This document shows positions 1-6,862 of a DNA stretch of 64,000 nucleotides, one piece after another. The notes under the pieces were generated by a model that was given only the letters and a program-made list of their open reading frames with translations, ran no database searches and was not told the DNA's origin. A program made the translations under genes and the position numbers. Numbering within the stretch: position 1 is the first letter of the stretch; each line of letters starts with the position of its first letter. The stretch is from B73-G16 sp964611295 (GTDB lineage Bacteria; Desulfobacterota; B13-G15): positions 62,001 to 126,000 of the forward strand of contig CAZSWV010000004.1 in assembly GCA_964611295.1 (NCBI GenBank), given 5' to 3'.

Positions 1-2
1 AG

Positions 3-158
3 TTGGGTAAAAAATTCGGGTCCTCGGACGAATCGAAGGGTTTCATAAACGCCATCTTGGATAAAATAGCCAAAACAACGCTCTTGGGGGAGAGAGATGG
101 TGGAGAAGGTCAAAAGGATATGGATGGACGGAGAATTGATACCGTGGGAAGAAGCTAA
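3..158 (+). CDS. nusB: Probable NusB C-terminal fragment (transcription antitermination factor)
   Basis: The frame starting at base 3 is open across the window edge and runs to a TAA at 156-158. Its first 25 residues (a KKFGS...GFINAILDKIAK pattern) look like the C-terminal helix of NusB, the RNA-binding factor that with NusE (S10) supports rRNA antitermination. The final ~20 residues overlap the start of ilvE and look like a non-conserved tail. No start is visible because the gene begins outside the window. Identification rests on this short match, so it is moderate only. Confidence 0.55.
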   Translation: MGKKFGSSDESKGFINAILDKIAKTTLLGERDGGEGQKDMDGRRIDTVGRS

Positions 159-1014
159 GGTCCATGTACTTACCCATACCCTCCATTATGGCCTTGGGGT
201 TTTTGAAGGGATAAGGTGTTATAAATGTGTAGACGGGCGTTCGGGTATCTTTCGGTTGGACGAACACATAGAACGTCTTTTCCAATCGGCTCGCATTGCC
301 CAGATAGAGATTCCTTTCAGCAAAGAGGAGATAAAGCAGGCATGTAAGGAAGTCCTTTTGGCCAATGGCTTGGAGGAGGCCTATATAAGGCCTTTGGTCT
401 TCATCGGCGAAGGCGTCATGGGGGTCCACCCTTACGACAACCCGGTGAGGGTAGCAGTCATCGCATGGCGCTGGGGGGCTTACTTGGGGGAAGAGGCCCT
501 GAAGAGAGGTACAAGGGCCAAGACCTCTTCCTTTGTACGACATCATCCAAACGCCATGATGACCAAGGCCAAGATCTGTGGCAACTACGTCAACAGCGTC
601 CTGGCAAAGCGTGAAGCCGTAAAGCTTGGCTACGACGAGGCCATCTTGCTTGACCCGGATGGCTACGTAGCTGAGGCGTCTGGGGAGAACGTCTTCTTGG
701 TAAAGGACAGGGTCATCAAGACCACCCCTCCTACCACCATCCTTCCGGGTATAACAAGGGATTGTGTAATTAAGATCGCCAGGGACAGGGGCTATGTGGT
801 AATAGAGGAGCGTTTCACCAGAGACGAGCTTTACATAGCTGATGAGGTCTTCCTCACGGGCACTGCGGCTGAGGTCACACCTATAAGGGAGATAGACGAT
901 AGACCCATAGGCAACGGCGTACCAGGGGAGGTTACCCGCGAAATCCAAGAGATATATTTTAAAGTAGTAAGGGGGGAGTTACCCCAATACAGGCATTGGA
1001 TAACATACCTATAG
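97..1014 (+). CDS. ilvE: Branched-chain amino acid aminotransferase
   Basis: PLP-dependent class IV aminotransferase that moves the amino group between glutamate and the keto acids of Val, Leu and Ile, the last step of their synthesis in the cytosol. The N-terminus carries the family pattern IWMDGELIPW...VHVLTHTLHYG. The PLP lysine is K159 in the TKAKICGNYVNS block, and the EASGENVF and FLTGTAAEV phosphate-binding stretches follow. At 305 residues it has the usual length. The ATG at 97 follows a GGGGGAG ribosome site and lies inside the tail of the probable nusB. Its 3' end overlaps the oppositely oriented plsY by 6 bases. Confidence 0.95.
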   Translation: MVEKVKRIWMDGELIPWEEAKVHVLTHTLHYGLGVFEGIRCYKCVDGRSGIFRLDEHIERLFQSARIAQIEIPFSKEEIKQACKEVLLANGLEEAYIRPLVFIGEGVMGVHPYDNPVRVAVIAWRWGAYLGEEALKRGTRAKTSSFVRHHPNAMMTKAKICGNYVNSVLAKREAVKLGYDEAILLDPDGYVAEASGENVFLVKDRVIKTTPPTTILPGITRDCVIKIARDRGYVVIEERFTRDELYIADEVFLTGTAAEVTPIREIDDRPIGNGVPGEVTREIQEIYFKVVRGELPQYRHWITYL

Positions 1015-1590
1015 GCTTATCTTATGCTCCGTACCCTTTAAGAGCCTCTGGATATTGGCTTTGTGGCGTACTAGGACGAGGAGGCTTATAAGAAGGGACA
1101 CCCAAAAGACATATCCTTGTCCTTCCCAAAGATAGGCATAAACGGGCAACAAAATACCTCCAAGCATGGACCCGAGGGACACAATCCTCGTCAAGCTCAC
1201 TGCGATGACGAAGGCCCCTGTGGCCAAAAGGGCACCAAGGGGCATTAAGACCAAAAAGACCCCAAGGGCAGTGGCTACCCCTTTTCCGCCGCGAAACCGC
1301 AGGTAAAGGGGGAAGAGATGCCCTAAGAAACAACAAAGCCCAGCAAGGGCGGCCCATTCCCTTCCAAAGGCCTTGGAGGCAAAGAGCACTGGTAAAGCCC
1401 CCTTTGCCCCGTCGGCAAGAAGGGTCAAGACCCCAAGGGACTTTCCCGCTGTACGAGCCACATTGGTGGCCCCGATGTTACCACTGCCTGCTTTCCTCGG
1501 GTCAATTCCTTTTAGCTTGGAAAACAAAAGCCCAAAGGGGATCCCCCCCACAAGGTAACACCCTAAAAGGAATAAAACTTCCCCTCTCAC
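1009..1590 (-). CDS. plsY: Glycerol-3-phosphate acyltransferase PlsY
   Basis: Integral membrane enzyme that transfers an acyl group from acyl-phosphate to glycerol-3-phosphate, the first step of phospholipid synthesis. The three signature loops are present: GSGNIGATNVAR near residues 36-47, the GHLFPLYLRFRGGKGVAT block near 89-106, and a late HKANIQR near 176. Between them are about five hydrophobic spans. At 193 residues it has normal length. Start is a GTG at 1590 with GAGGGAAG just upstream. It lies 23 bases behind tRNA-Pro on the same strand and is probably co-transcribed with it. Confidence 0.95.
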   Translation of the reverse strand: MRGEVLFLLGCYLVGGIPFGLLFSKLKGIDPRKAGSGNIGATNVARTAGKSLGVLTLLADGAKGALPVLFASKAFGREWAALAGLCCFLGHLFPLYLRFRGGKGVATALGVFLVLMPLGALLATGAFVIAVSLTRIVSLGSMLGGILLPVYAYLWEGQGYVFWVSLLISLLVLVRHKANIQRLLKGTEHKISL

Positions 1591-1613
1591 CTTCCCTCAA
1601 GGGGAAAAGAGAT

Positions 1614-1690
1614 TGGTCGGGATGACTGGATTTGAACCAGCGACCCCCGCGTCCCGAACGCGGTGCTCTACCAGGCTGAGCCACATCCCG
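1614..1690 (-). tRNA. tRNA-Pro (anticodon CGG)
   Basis: A 77-base cloverleaf on the minus strand. The acceptor stem CGGGATG pairs with CATCCCG, followed by discriminator A and an encoded CCA end. The anticodon stem CCGCG/CGCGG encloses loop TTCGGGA, so the anticodon is CGG with G37, as expected for proline. The T-arm shows the GGTTCAAATCC pattern. It would read CCG codons. Confidence 0.95.
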
Positions 1691-1700
1691 ACCTTTTGTT

Positions 1701-1729
1701 AAAATAACGCAAGCGTTAGTCCTTGTCCA
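1701..1729 (-). promoter_or_regulatory. Probable sigma-70 promoter for tRNA-Pro and plsY
   Basis: On the minus strand TGGACA (1729-1724) and TATTTT (1706-1701) are separated by 17 bases, and the -10 lies about 10 bases before the tRNA 5' end. The spacer holds a small inverted repeat (TAACGC, 2 bases, GCGTTA). Position and spacing fit a stable-RNA promoter. Confidence 0.55.
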
Positions 1730-1745
1730 GGGTTGGGGGAGGATA

Positions 1746-2306
1746 TTGGAAGTCGGAAACAGGTTTCTGTACCTGCTCTTTCACGAATCCATCCAGGAAT
1801 TAGAACTGGGCCTTCAAGACAGGCACTTTATAGCCTTGAAAGTAGAGGAAGACTTTGGGATCCCTGTGAGGGTACAGGAGTTGCCCCTGGACCTCAAACC
1901 TCACTTTGACCCCAAAAGGGGCCAATTCCACTCCACTTCCATATTGAAAGAACTCCTCAAGAGGTTCCCCTCCGATGGCCTAAAGGCCTTATTGGTAGTA
2001 GGAGTCGACCTCTTCATACCCATCTTGACCTTTGTATTTGGGGAAGCACAACTCGGCGGAAAGGTGGGGATTGTGTCCACGGCTCGCTTAAGGCAACAAT
2101 TTTACCAGCTCCCCGAGGACAAAGGCCTCCTTATAAGAAGGCTCCTCAAAGAGGTAAAACATGAGCTTGGACACACCTTTGGCCTCCTTCACTGTGAAGA
2201 CCATAGGTGCGTGATGTCGGTAGCCCACAACGTACTAGGTGTAGATTCAAAGGGCCTCGACTTCTGTAAGGCATGCCGTGAGGCCTTGCTTTCCAACAAG
2301 AAGTAA
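1746..2306 (+). CDS. Archaemetzincin-like zinc metalloprotease
   Basis: The C-terminal half carries the archaemetzincin signature: zinc ligands H139, H143 and H149 in HELGHTFGLLH, then C150, C155, the Met of the met-turn M157, and after 16 residues the pair C174/C177. The four cysteines are expected to bind a second zinc. The family is usually a small cytosolic protease of unknown substrate, common in archaea and scattered in bacteria; no signal peptide is visible here. Start is a TTG at 1746 behind GGGGGAGGA. It stands alone, with a 13-bp inverted repeat just after its stop. Confidence 0.88.
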   Translation: MEVGNRFLYLLFHESIQELELGLQDRHFIALKVEEDFGIPVRVQELPLDLKPHFDPKRGQFHSTSILKELLKRFPSDGLKALLVVGVDLFIPILTFVFGEAQLGGKVGIVSTARLRQQFYQLPEDKGLLIRRLLKEVKHELGHTFGLLHCEDHRCVMSVAHNVLGVDSKGLDFCKACREALLSNKK

Positions 2307-2309
2307 CCC

Positions 2310-2347
2310 TGTAGAAAAACACTACATAGCCGTTGTGTTTTTCTACA
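2310..2347. promoter_or_regulatory. Perfect 13-bp inverted repeat, candidate activator (enhancer) site
   Basis: TGTAGAAAAACAC (2310-2322), a 12-base centre, then its exact complement GTGTTTTTCTACA (2335-2347). It is AT-rich and not followed by a T-run, so it is a poor terminator. Its centre lies about 95 bases upstream of the expected start of the sigma-54 promoter at 2398-2413, which is where NtrC-type activators commonly bind. Assignment as the binding site of the regulator at 8462-9805 is inference. A weak terminator for the archaemetzincin gene is the alternative. Confidence 0.6.
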
Positions 2348-2397
2348 TAAAGTCGTTCCCCTCTTGACGGAGCTCAAGGATTTCCTTGGCCCTGTAT

Positions 2398-2413
2398 TGG
2401 CATAGGCCTTGCA
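2398..2413 (+). promoter_or_regulatory. Sigma-54 (-24/-12) promoter
   Basis: TGGCATAGGCCTTGCA matches the sigma-54 consensus TGGCAYRNNNNTTGCW at every defined position, with the invariant GG and GC the correct distance apart. It lies 37 bases before the start codon at 2451, leaving room for a start near 2424 and the AAGGAGGTG ribosome site. No good sigma-70 boxes compete. Confidence 0.8.
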
Positions 2414-2450
2414 AAGTAAGGGGTGGAAAAAAAGAAAGGAGGTGAAGGAG

Positions 2451-2660
2451 ATGGAAGCCATAAAGGTCATAGGGATCGTTGGGATAGGGGTTGTAGTCTT
2501 AGGTGTAGTGGGGCTTGTTGTGGTTTATCCCCTTTTGAAGACCTTAGAGGGTTGGTTTGAGGTGGCTAAGGCCTGGGCCTTGAGGCGGGAAGGTCCTGTA
2601 GGTGTTGAACTTGGCCTTACCCTTGCTGATGGGGGCGAAAAGGCAGAGGAAAGGAAGTAA
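2451..2660 (+). CDS. Small single-span membrane protein of unknown function
   Basis: 69 residues. Residues about 4-28 are one glycine/valine-rich hydrophobic span, followed by a short amphipathic segment and a charged tail (GGEKAEERK). The ATG at 2451 is chosen because a strong AAGGAGGTG site precedes it; a longer reading from 2409 would begin upstream of the ribosome site and inside the sigma-54 promoter. It is the first gene after that promoter, and the next starts 12 bases later. I do not recognise a family. It may anchor the soluble H-domain protein that follows. Confidence 0.8.
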   Translation: MEAIKVIGIVGIGVVVLGVVGLVVVYPLLKTLEGWFEVAKAWALRREGPVGVELGLTLADGGEKAEERK

Positions 2661-2672
2661 AAGGAGGAGGTT

Positions 2673-3578
2673 ATGAAGAGGAGGCTCAGAAAGAGTTGTC
2701 CTTTCCTAGGGGAGGAGAAGGTCCTTTATTGTCGGGCCTTCCCCCTCAAGAAGCCCTTGCCCTTCGAAAAGATCTACGGGCCTGAGAACCTCTGTCTCAA
2801 GGGGAACTTTGCCCGTTGTCCGATATATCGGGAAAGAGGGGCTGAGAAGAAGGCGCCTAGCAAGATCTGTCCCTTTGTAGAGGTGGAGACCGTTAGCTAC
2901 TGCAAGCTCTTTCCCGCCAAAAAGGTGCCGCTGTCCGGGGTCTTCGAGTTGGAAAACCCTTGTACCACTGAGAAGCACCAGTTATGTCCCCTCTTTGTGG
3001 CGCTCAAGCAAGGGGACCTCCTTCGGGAAAGGGTTGGAGGTACTGAGGGATTTACCTTGGACCCTTCGGTTACGTACTTACCCGAGCACTACTGGATACG
3101 GGAAGTAGAAGGCGGGCATGTTTTAGGCCTTGACGACTTCGCTCAGGCGCTCCTGGGGCCCATTGGGGGATTGGTTTTGCCTAAAGAAGGGGATCTTTTG
3201 AAAAAAGGCGAGATCCTTTTGACGGTGCAAGGGGCTATGGGAAAGGTGGAGTTGCTTTCGCCCTTGGAGCTTGAGGTGATGGAGATAAACAGGTCTTTGA
3301 AGGAAGACCCTTTGCTCTTGAACAGGGACCCCTATGGGAAGGGTTGGATCCTAAAGGCTAGGCTTATGCAGTTGCCCCATGAGGCCTACAAAGGGGAAAG
3401 TGCGCACAGCTGGATGAGGAGGGAGCTTGAAAGGATATACCTCTTGGTTGCAGATGGTGAAATCAGGACGATGCTAGACGGAGGGGATGTTACCTTCGGT
3501 TGGGCCTTTGAAATGGACGAAAAAAAGAGGGAACAAGCCATGCGTACTTTCCTTTACGTTAAAGCAGAAAGGAGGTGA
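2673..3578 (+). CDS. Duplicated four-cysteine domain plus GcvH-like domain lacking the lipoyl lysine
   Basis: 301 residues in two parts. The first ~108 are a tandem repeat of a four-cysteine unit: C9-x10-C20-x20-C41-x7-C49 and C66-x10-C77-x19-C97-x7-C105, each with a CPF...YC..FP pattern, suitable for a metal or Fe-S cluster. Residues about 134-231 follow the glycine-cleavage H-protein fold (YLPEHYWI, GLDDFAQALLG, NRDPYGKGWILKA). In the hairpin that normally holds lipoyl-lysine (ESVKA), this protein reads QGAMG, so Met replaces Lys. There is no signal peptide, so it is probably cytosolic. Glycine cleavage is unlikely because no gcvP or gcvT is near. It overlaps the next gene by 4 bases. Confidence 0.82.
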   Translation: MKRRLRKSCPFLGEEKVLYCRAFPLKKPLPFEKIYGPENLCLKGNFARCPIYRERGAEKKAPSKICPFVEVETVSYCKLFPAKKVPLSGVFELENPCTTEKHQLCPLFVALKQGDLLRERVGGTEGFTLDPSVTYLPEHYWIREVEGGHVLGLDDFAQALLGPIGGLVLPKEGDLLKKGEILLTVQGAMGKVELLSPLELEVMEINRSLKEDPLLLNRDPYGKGWILKARLMQLPHEAYKGESAHSWMRRELERIYLLVADGEIRTMLDGGDVTFGWAFEMDEKKREQAMRTFLYVKAERR

Positions 3579-4285
3579 TTGGAATGGAGCTTTTCCAATA
3601 CCAATGGGTGGACATGTTCGCTACCAAAGGCATCAAGTACCTTTTGGTCCTGGCCTTCTGGCTTAGCATATTCCCCTTCTGGCGGACCTTACTAGGGCCT
3701 GTCAGGGTGGGGAGAAGGGCTATTGAGAGGGTGGTCTCGGGCCTTAAAGAGTGGTTCGATTTCCCCCCTTACCTTTATTACCATCAAGGGCACACCTGGG
3801 TAAGGGTAGACGAAAAAGGGACGGTTAAGGTGGGCCTTGACGACTTCGCCCAAAAACTCCTGGGACAGCCTGATACCTTGGAACTACCCGAAATAGGCTC
3901 CAGGTTGAGGCAAGGGGACATCGCTTGGAGACTCAAAATAGGCGGTAAGGTCATTGAGATGCTGTCACCTGTAAACGGCGTAGTGACGGCTGTAAACGTA
4001 AAGGCCCTCGAAGACCCTTCGATCCTCAACAGGGACCCCTATGGAGAAGGATGGCTACTGAAGGTGAGGGCCGAAGGCCTTAAGTTCGACCTCAGGAATC
4101 TCTTCAAGGGTGAGGTCCTTAAAGGATGGGTAGAAGCCACCTTGGAAAAACTACGCACGATGATAGGTACAGAACTCGGTCTGATGTACCAAGACGGTGG
4201 CTTACCTGTAAGCGGCTTCATAAGGCAAATAGCCCCTAACGATTGGGACAAAATAGTAAGGGAATTCCTTGTGCCAGAGACGTAA
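3575..4285 (+). CDS. Membrane-anchored GcvH-like protein lacking the lipoyl lysine
   Basis: 236 residues. A hydrophobic span near residues 22-42 anchors it. An H-protein-like domain follows at about 68-165 (YHQGHTWVRV, GLDDFAQKLLG, SPVNGVVTAVN, NRDPYGEGWLLKV). The lipoylation hairpin reads KIGGK where H-protein has ESVKA, so Gly is at the modified position. A lysine one residue later makes a shifted site possible but unlikely. The C-terminal ~70 residues resemble those of the upstream protein (a GTELGLMYQDGG pattern), suggesting duplication. The start overlaps the previous stop, so the two are translationally coupled. Role unknown; a scaffold or partner for the neighbouring redox proteins is inference. 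Confidence 0.82.
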   Translation: MIGMELFQYQWVDMFATKGIKYLLVLAFWLSIFPFWRTLLGPVRVGRRAIERVVSGLKEWFDFPPYLYYHQGHTWVRVDEKGTVKVGLDDFAQKLLGQPDTLELPEIGSRLRQGDIAWRLKIGGKVIEMLSPVNGVVTAVNVKALEDPSILNRDPYGEGWLLKVRAEGLKFDLRNLFKGEVLKGWVEATLEKLRTMIGTELGLMYQDGGLPVSGFIRQIAPNDWDKIVREFLVPET

Positions 4286-4289
4286 GGTA

Positions 4290-4329
4290 AAAGCAAAGCC
4301 GGAGGCCAAAGGGCTTCCGGCTTTGCTTT
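4290..4329 (+). terminator. Hairpin terminator after the H-domain genes
   Basis: AAAGCAAAGCCGGA (4290-4303) and its exact complement TCCGGCTTTGCTTT (4316-4329) form a 14-bp stem with a 12-base loop, 4 bases after the stop codon. The arm ends in T-rich sequence but no long T-run follows, so the efficiency is uncertain. It separates the sigma-54 unit from the Fe-S/NrfD operon. Confidence 0.6.
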
Positions 4330-4331
4330 GA

Positions 4332-4367
4332 GAAAATTTGTGCAAATTTTCACGTGCATGCTATATT
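4332..4367 (+). promoter_or_regulatory. Palindrome and possible promoter of the Fe-S/NrfD operon
   Basis: GAAAATTT-GTGC-AAATTTTC (4332-4351) is a perfect 8-bp inverted repeat followed by a -10-like TATATT (4362-4367), 37 bases before the start at 4405. Only a poor -35 is visible at the right distance, within the palindrome, which would fit an activated promoter. No sigma-54 match is present. Confidence 0.4.
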
Positions 4368-4404
4368 CTTATGGGGAGCCAATTAGAGTTAGAGGAGGCA
4401 GTTC

Positions 4405-5241
4405 ATGGACCGTAGGAGTTTTTTGAAGGCCTTTGGGGTTGGCCTTTTAAGTGTGTTTGTGGGTAGGAGTACGCTTTCTGAGGAGGTTTTGGGTCGGGAG
4501 TTTGTGGGTATTTTAGTCGATACGACGAGGTGTATAGGTTGTAGGTCTTGTGAGGTGGCCTGTAGTGAGGCCCATGGTTTGCCCCTGCCGGATCCTGAGG
4601 ATCGAAGTGTTTTCGAGCGCAAGAGGAAGCCTACCGTGGAGCAGCTTACAGTGGTAAACAGGCACATGACCTCCAAGGGGGAAGTCTTCGTTAAGGTCCA
4701 GTGCATGCATTGTTGTCAGCCCGCTTGTGTGGCAGCTTGTTTGGTCAAGGCCATGGAGAAAAGGCCATCTGGGCATGTTACCTGGGCCAAGAACTGTATG
4801 GGTTGTCGTTTCTGTATGTACAGTTGCCCTTTTGGTGTGCCTAAGTTCGAATATGAAAAGGCCATACCGGAGATCAAGAAATGCGATCTATGTTGGGATA
4901 GGTTCAAGGAGGGGAAGATACCTGCGTGTGTAGAGGCCTGTCCCCAGGAAGCCTTGATATTTGGCCCGCGTCGCGATCTGGTCCATGAAGGCAAGGCCCG
5001 TATTTACACCCGGCCAGGGCTTTATTATCCGCACCTTTACGGAGAGGACGAGGTAGGCGGTACGTCTTACCTTTACCTTTCCCCGGTCCCTTTTGAAGAG
5101 ATAGGCATGCCCACAGGGCTCGGCAGCACCCCATATCCTGAATACGCGAAGATCTTCATCGACAGCGACGATTTCGTTTACATCCTCTGGCCCGCCATGA
5201 TGTGGGCCCTTTATGAGCTTTCCCGAAGGGAGGAGGTGTGA
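4405..5241 (+). CDS. Tat-exported four-cluster 4Fe-4S electron-transfer protein (HybA/NrfC/DsrO type)
   Basis: 278 residues. The N-terminus DRRSFLKAFG is a twin-arginine signal followed by a hydrophobic stretch, so the protein works outside the cytoplasmic membrane. Sixteen cysteines fall into four ferredoxin groups: CIGCRSCEVAC, CMHCCQPACVAAC, CMGCRFCMYSC, and the split CDLC...CVEAC. This is the beta subunit that wires quinone-site membrane proteins to cytochromes or catalytic subunits. The C-terminal hydrophobic stretch near 258-272 may anchor it. It is first in a run with the NrfD-like protein, which starts 4 bases before its stop, then the tetrahaem cytochrome and the two-component genes. 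No catalytic molybdoenzyme subunit is present. Confidence 0.9.
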   Translation: MDRRSFLKAFGVGLLSVFVGRSTLSEEVLGREFVGILVDTTRCIGCRSCEVACSEAHGLPLPDPEDRSVFERKRKPTVEQLTVVNRHMTSKGEVFVKVQCMHCCQPACVAACLVKAMEKRPSGHVTWAKNCMGCRFCMYSCPFGVPKFEYEKAIPEIKKCDLCWDRFKEGKIPACVEACPQEALIFGPRRDLVHEGKARIYTRPGLYYPHLYGEDEVGGTSYLYLSPVPFEEIGMPTGLGSTPYPEYAKIFIDSDDFVYILWPAMMWALYELSRREEV

Positions 5242-6476
5242 AGATGAGGCCTGAAGGAAAAAAGTTGATGCATTTCCTTTTGGAGGAACTTAAGCCCAAG
5301 GGCCCACTTTTTACCAAGTTCAACCTTATCACGGCGCCCATTATCCTAGTAGGATTGGCTTTGATCCTATTTAGGTTCCTCAAGGGGCTTGGCGCTGTAA
5401 CCAACCTCTCACAGGAATTCCCTTGGGGCCTTTGGATAGCCTTTGACGTGATGACCGGTGTCCCTTGGGCAGGTGGAGCTTATTGTGTGTGTTTTCTTGT
5501 TTACATTATGCGGGCTGAGAAGTACAAACCCATCCTAAGGGCGGCGGTCTTAAGCGGTACTCTGGGCTATATGTTCTACGCCGGGGCTTTGCTTTTGGAT
5601 TTAGGGAGGTGGTGGAACTGTTTTAACCCCTTCATAGGCAACAAATTCGGTTTCCAATCTGCCCTTTGGCTTGTGGCCATCCATTTCCTGCTTTACACCT
5701 TGGCTGAGGTGATAGAGTTTTCACCCACTGTGGCCGAGTGGTTGGGTTTGAGAAGGCTTAAGGCTCTTTTACATTCCATAACTTTACCCGTGGTCATATT
5801 TGGGGTGACCCTTTCCACCCTTCACCAGGCAGGTCTAGGCGCCCTTACCCTCATGGCCAAGGACAAGATCCACCCTCTTTGGTGGACAGAGTTTGCACCC
5901 ATATTGTTCTTCCTTCAGAGCCTTTTCGGTGGCCTTTCCATGTTGATCTTGGAGGGTTCCATAAGCCACCGGGTCTTCGCTTACAGGATACCTGAGGAGG
6001 TCCATAGGACCCATCCAGAAGTCCTCCTTGGGCTTGCCAAGGGTTGTGCAGGGGTGCTCTTTGTCTATCTCTTCTTGAAGGTCCTACTGTTTGTGCACGT
6101 CTATGGGTGGCTGTACTTAGGTTCGGGTATGGGGGCTTGGTATTTAGTGGAGCTCCTTGGCTTTGGTTTTTTACCCTTTGTGCTCTTTTGGTCAGGGGTG
6201 AGGAAACTGGACTTAAAGAAGATAAAGGTGGCTGCCCCCTTAGCGATGGCGGGGGTCGCCCTGAACAGGTTCAACTACGTCTTCATCGCCTATAACTGGT
6301 ACCTGCCTTGGGGCGAGCGGTATTATCCTACCTGGATGGAAATATGGATCACGGTTACGGTGGTGCTCCTTGAGGTTTGGGTCCTCAGGTGGGTGGTAAA
6401 CAGGATGCCGGTTTACGCCCTTGAGGAGGAAGAAGAGGCTCCCTTTGCAAGGTTTGCTACGAGGAGGACGGCATGA
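5238..6476 (+). CDS. NrfD/HybB-like polytopic membrane protein (quinone-interacting subunit)
   Basis: 412 residues with about ten hydrophobic spans after a short cytosolic N-terminus. Members of this family have no haem, bind menaquinol or menaquinone within the membrane, and pass electrons to a partner ferredoxin. The partner here is the Tat-exported Fe-S protein just upstream. Conserved-looking stretches include PWGLWIAFDVMTG and FGVTLSTLHQAGLGAL. The charged C-terminus (LEEEEEAPFARFATRR) should face the cytosol. Start and stop overlap both neighbours by 4 bases, so translation is tightly coupled. Confidence 0.9.
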   Translation: MKMRPEGKKLMHFLLEELKPKGPLFTKFNLITAPIILVGLALILFRFLKGLGAVTNLSQEFPWGLWIAFDVMTGVPWAGGAYCVCFLVYIMRAEKYKPILRAAVLSGTLGYMFYAGALLLDLGRWWNCFNPFIGNKFGFQSALWLVAIHFLLYTLAEVIEFSPTVAEWLGLRRLKALLHSITLPVVIFGVTLSTLHQAGLGALTLMAKDKIHPLWWTEFAPILFFLQSLFGGLSMLILEGSISHRVFAYRIPEEVHRTHPEVLLGLAKGCAGVLFVYLFLKVLLFVHVYGWLYLGSGMGAWYLVELLGFGFLPFVLFWSGVRKLDLKKIKVAAPLAMAGVALNRFNYVFIAYNWYLPWGERYYPTWMEIWITVTVVLLEVWVLRWVVNRMPVYALEEEEEAPFARFATRRTA

Positions 6477-6859
6477 GGTCCAAAAAGAACAGGAAAAGCG
6501 CCTTTAAGGTGTTTTCCTTGATGGGCTTTATCGCAGCGGTTTGTTATGGGGCCTATGGGCTTGATTACCTCAAGCTTGACTCTTTAAGGAACCTTTACGA
6601 AGCTGTAGAATTTTCCCATGGGGCCCATGTAGAGTACGTAGGAGGAGACTGTAAAACGTGTCACCACTATGCTGAAGAGCCTTTGCCCTGTAAGGAATGC
6701 CATGAACCCTTTACAGTTTACCGATACAAGGGGGCCGAAAGGAAAACTTCCCTTGGGTTGAAGGGTGCCTATCACGGACAATGTCTCAAATGCCATAAGG
6801 AGGCAGGAGGCCCTACGGGGTGTGAGGATTGCCACCCGAGGGCTTCGAAAAAGTCGTAG
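6473..6859 (+). CDS. Membrane-anchored tetrahaem c-type cytochrome
   Basis: 128 residues. A basic start and hydrophobic stretch (about 10-28) act as signal or anchor. Four CxxCH haem sites follow: CKTCH, CKECH, CLKCH and CEDCH, with extra His residues (SHGAH, CHH, YHGQC) as likely distal ligands. Size and spacing resemble small class III (c3/c7) cytochromes. It should sit in the periplasm and take electrons from, or give them to, the Fe-S/NrfD pair it overlaps. The kinase gene starts 3 bases after its stop. Confidence 0.9.
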   Translation: MRSKKNRKSAFKVFSLMGFIAAVCYGAYGLDYLKLDSLRNLYEAVEFSHGAHVEYVGGDCKTCHHYAEEPLPCKECHEPFTVYRYKGAERKTSLGLKGAYHGQCLKCHKEAGGPTGCEDCHPRASKKS

Positions 6860-6862
6860 GGG

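Noticed and set aside
43..948. 301-codon open frame on the minus strand over ilvE
   Set aside because: It is antisense to a well-supported gene and its product resembles no family; a by-product of codon bias.
2673..4285. Genuine glycine cleavage H proteins
   Set aside because: Both lack the lipoyl lysine in the ESVKA position and no gcvT, gcvP or lipoate genes are near.
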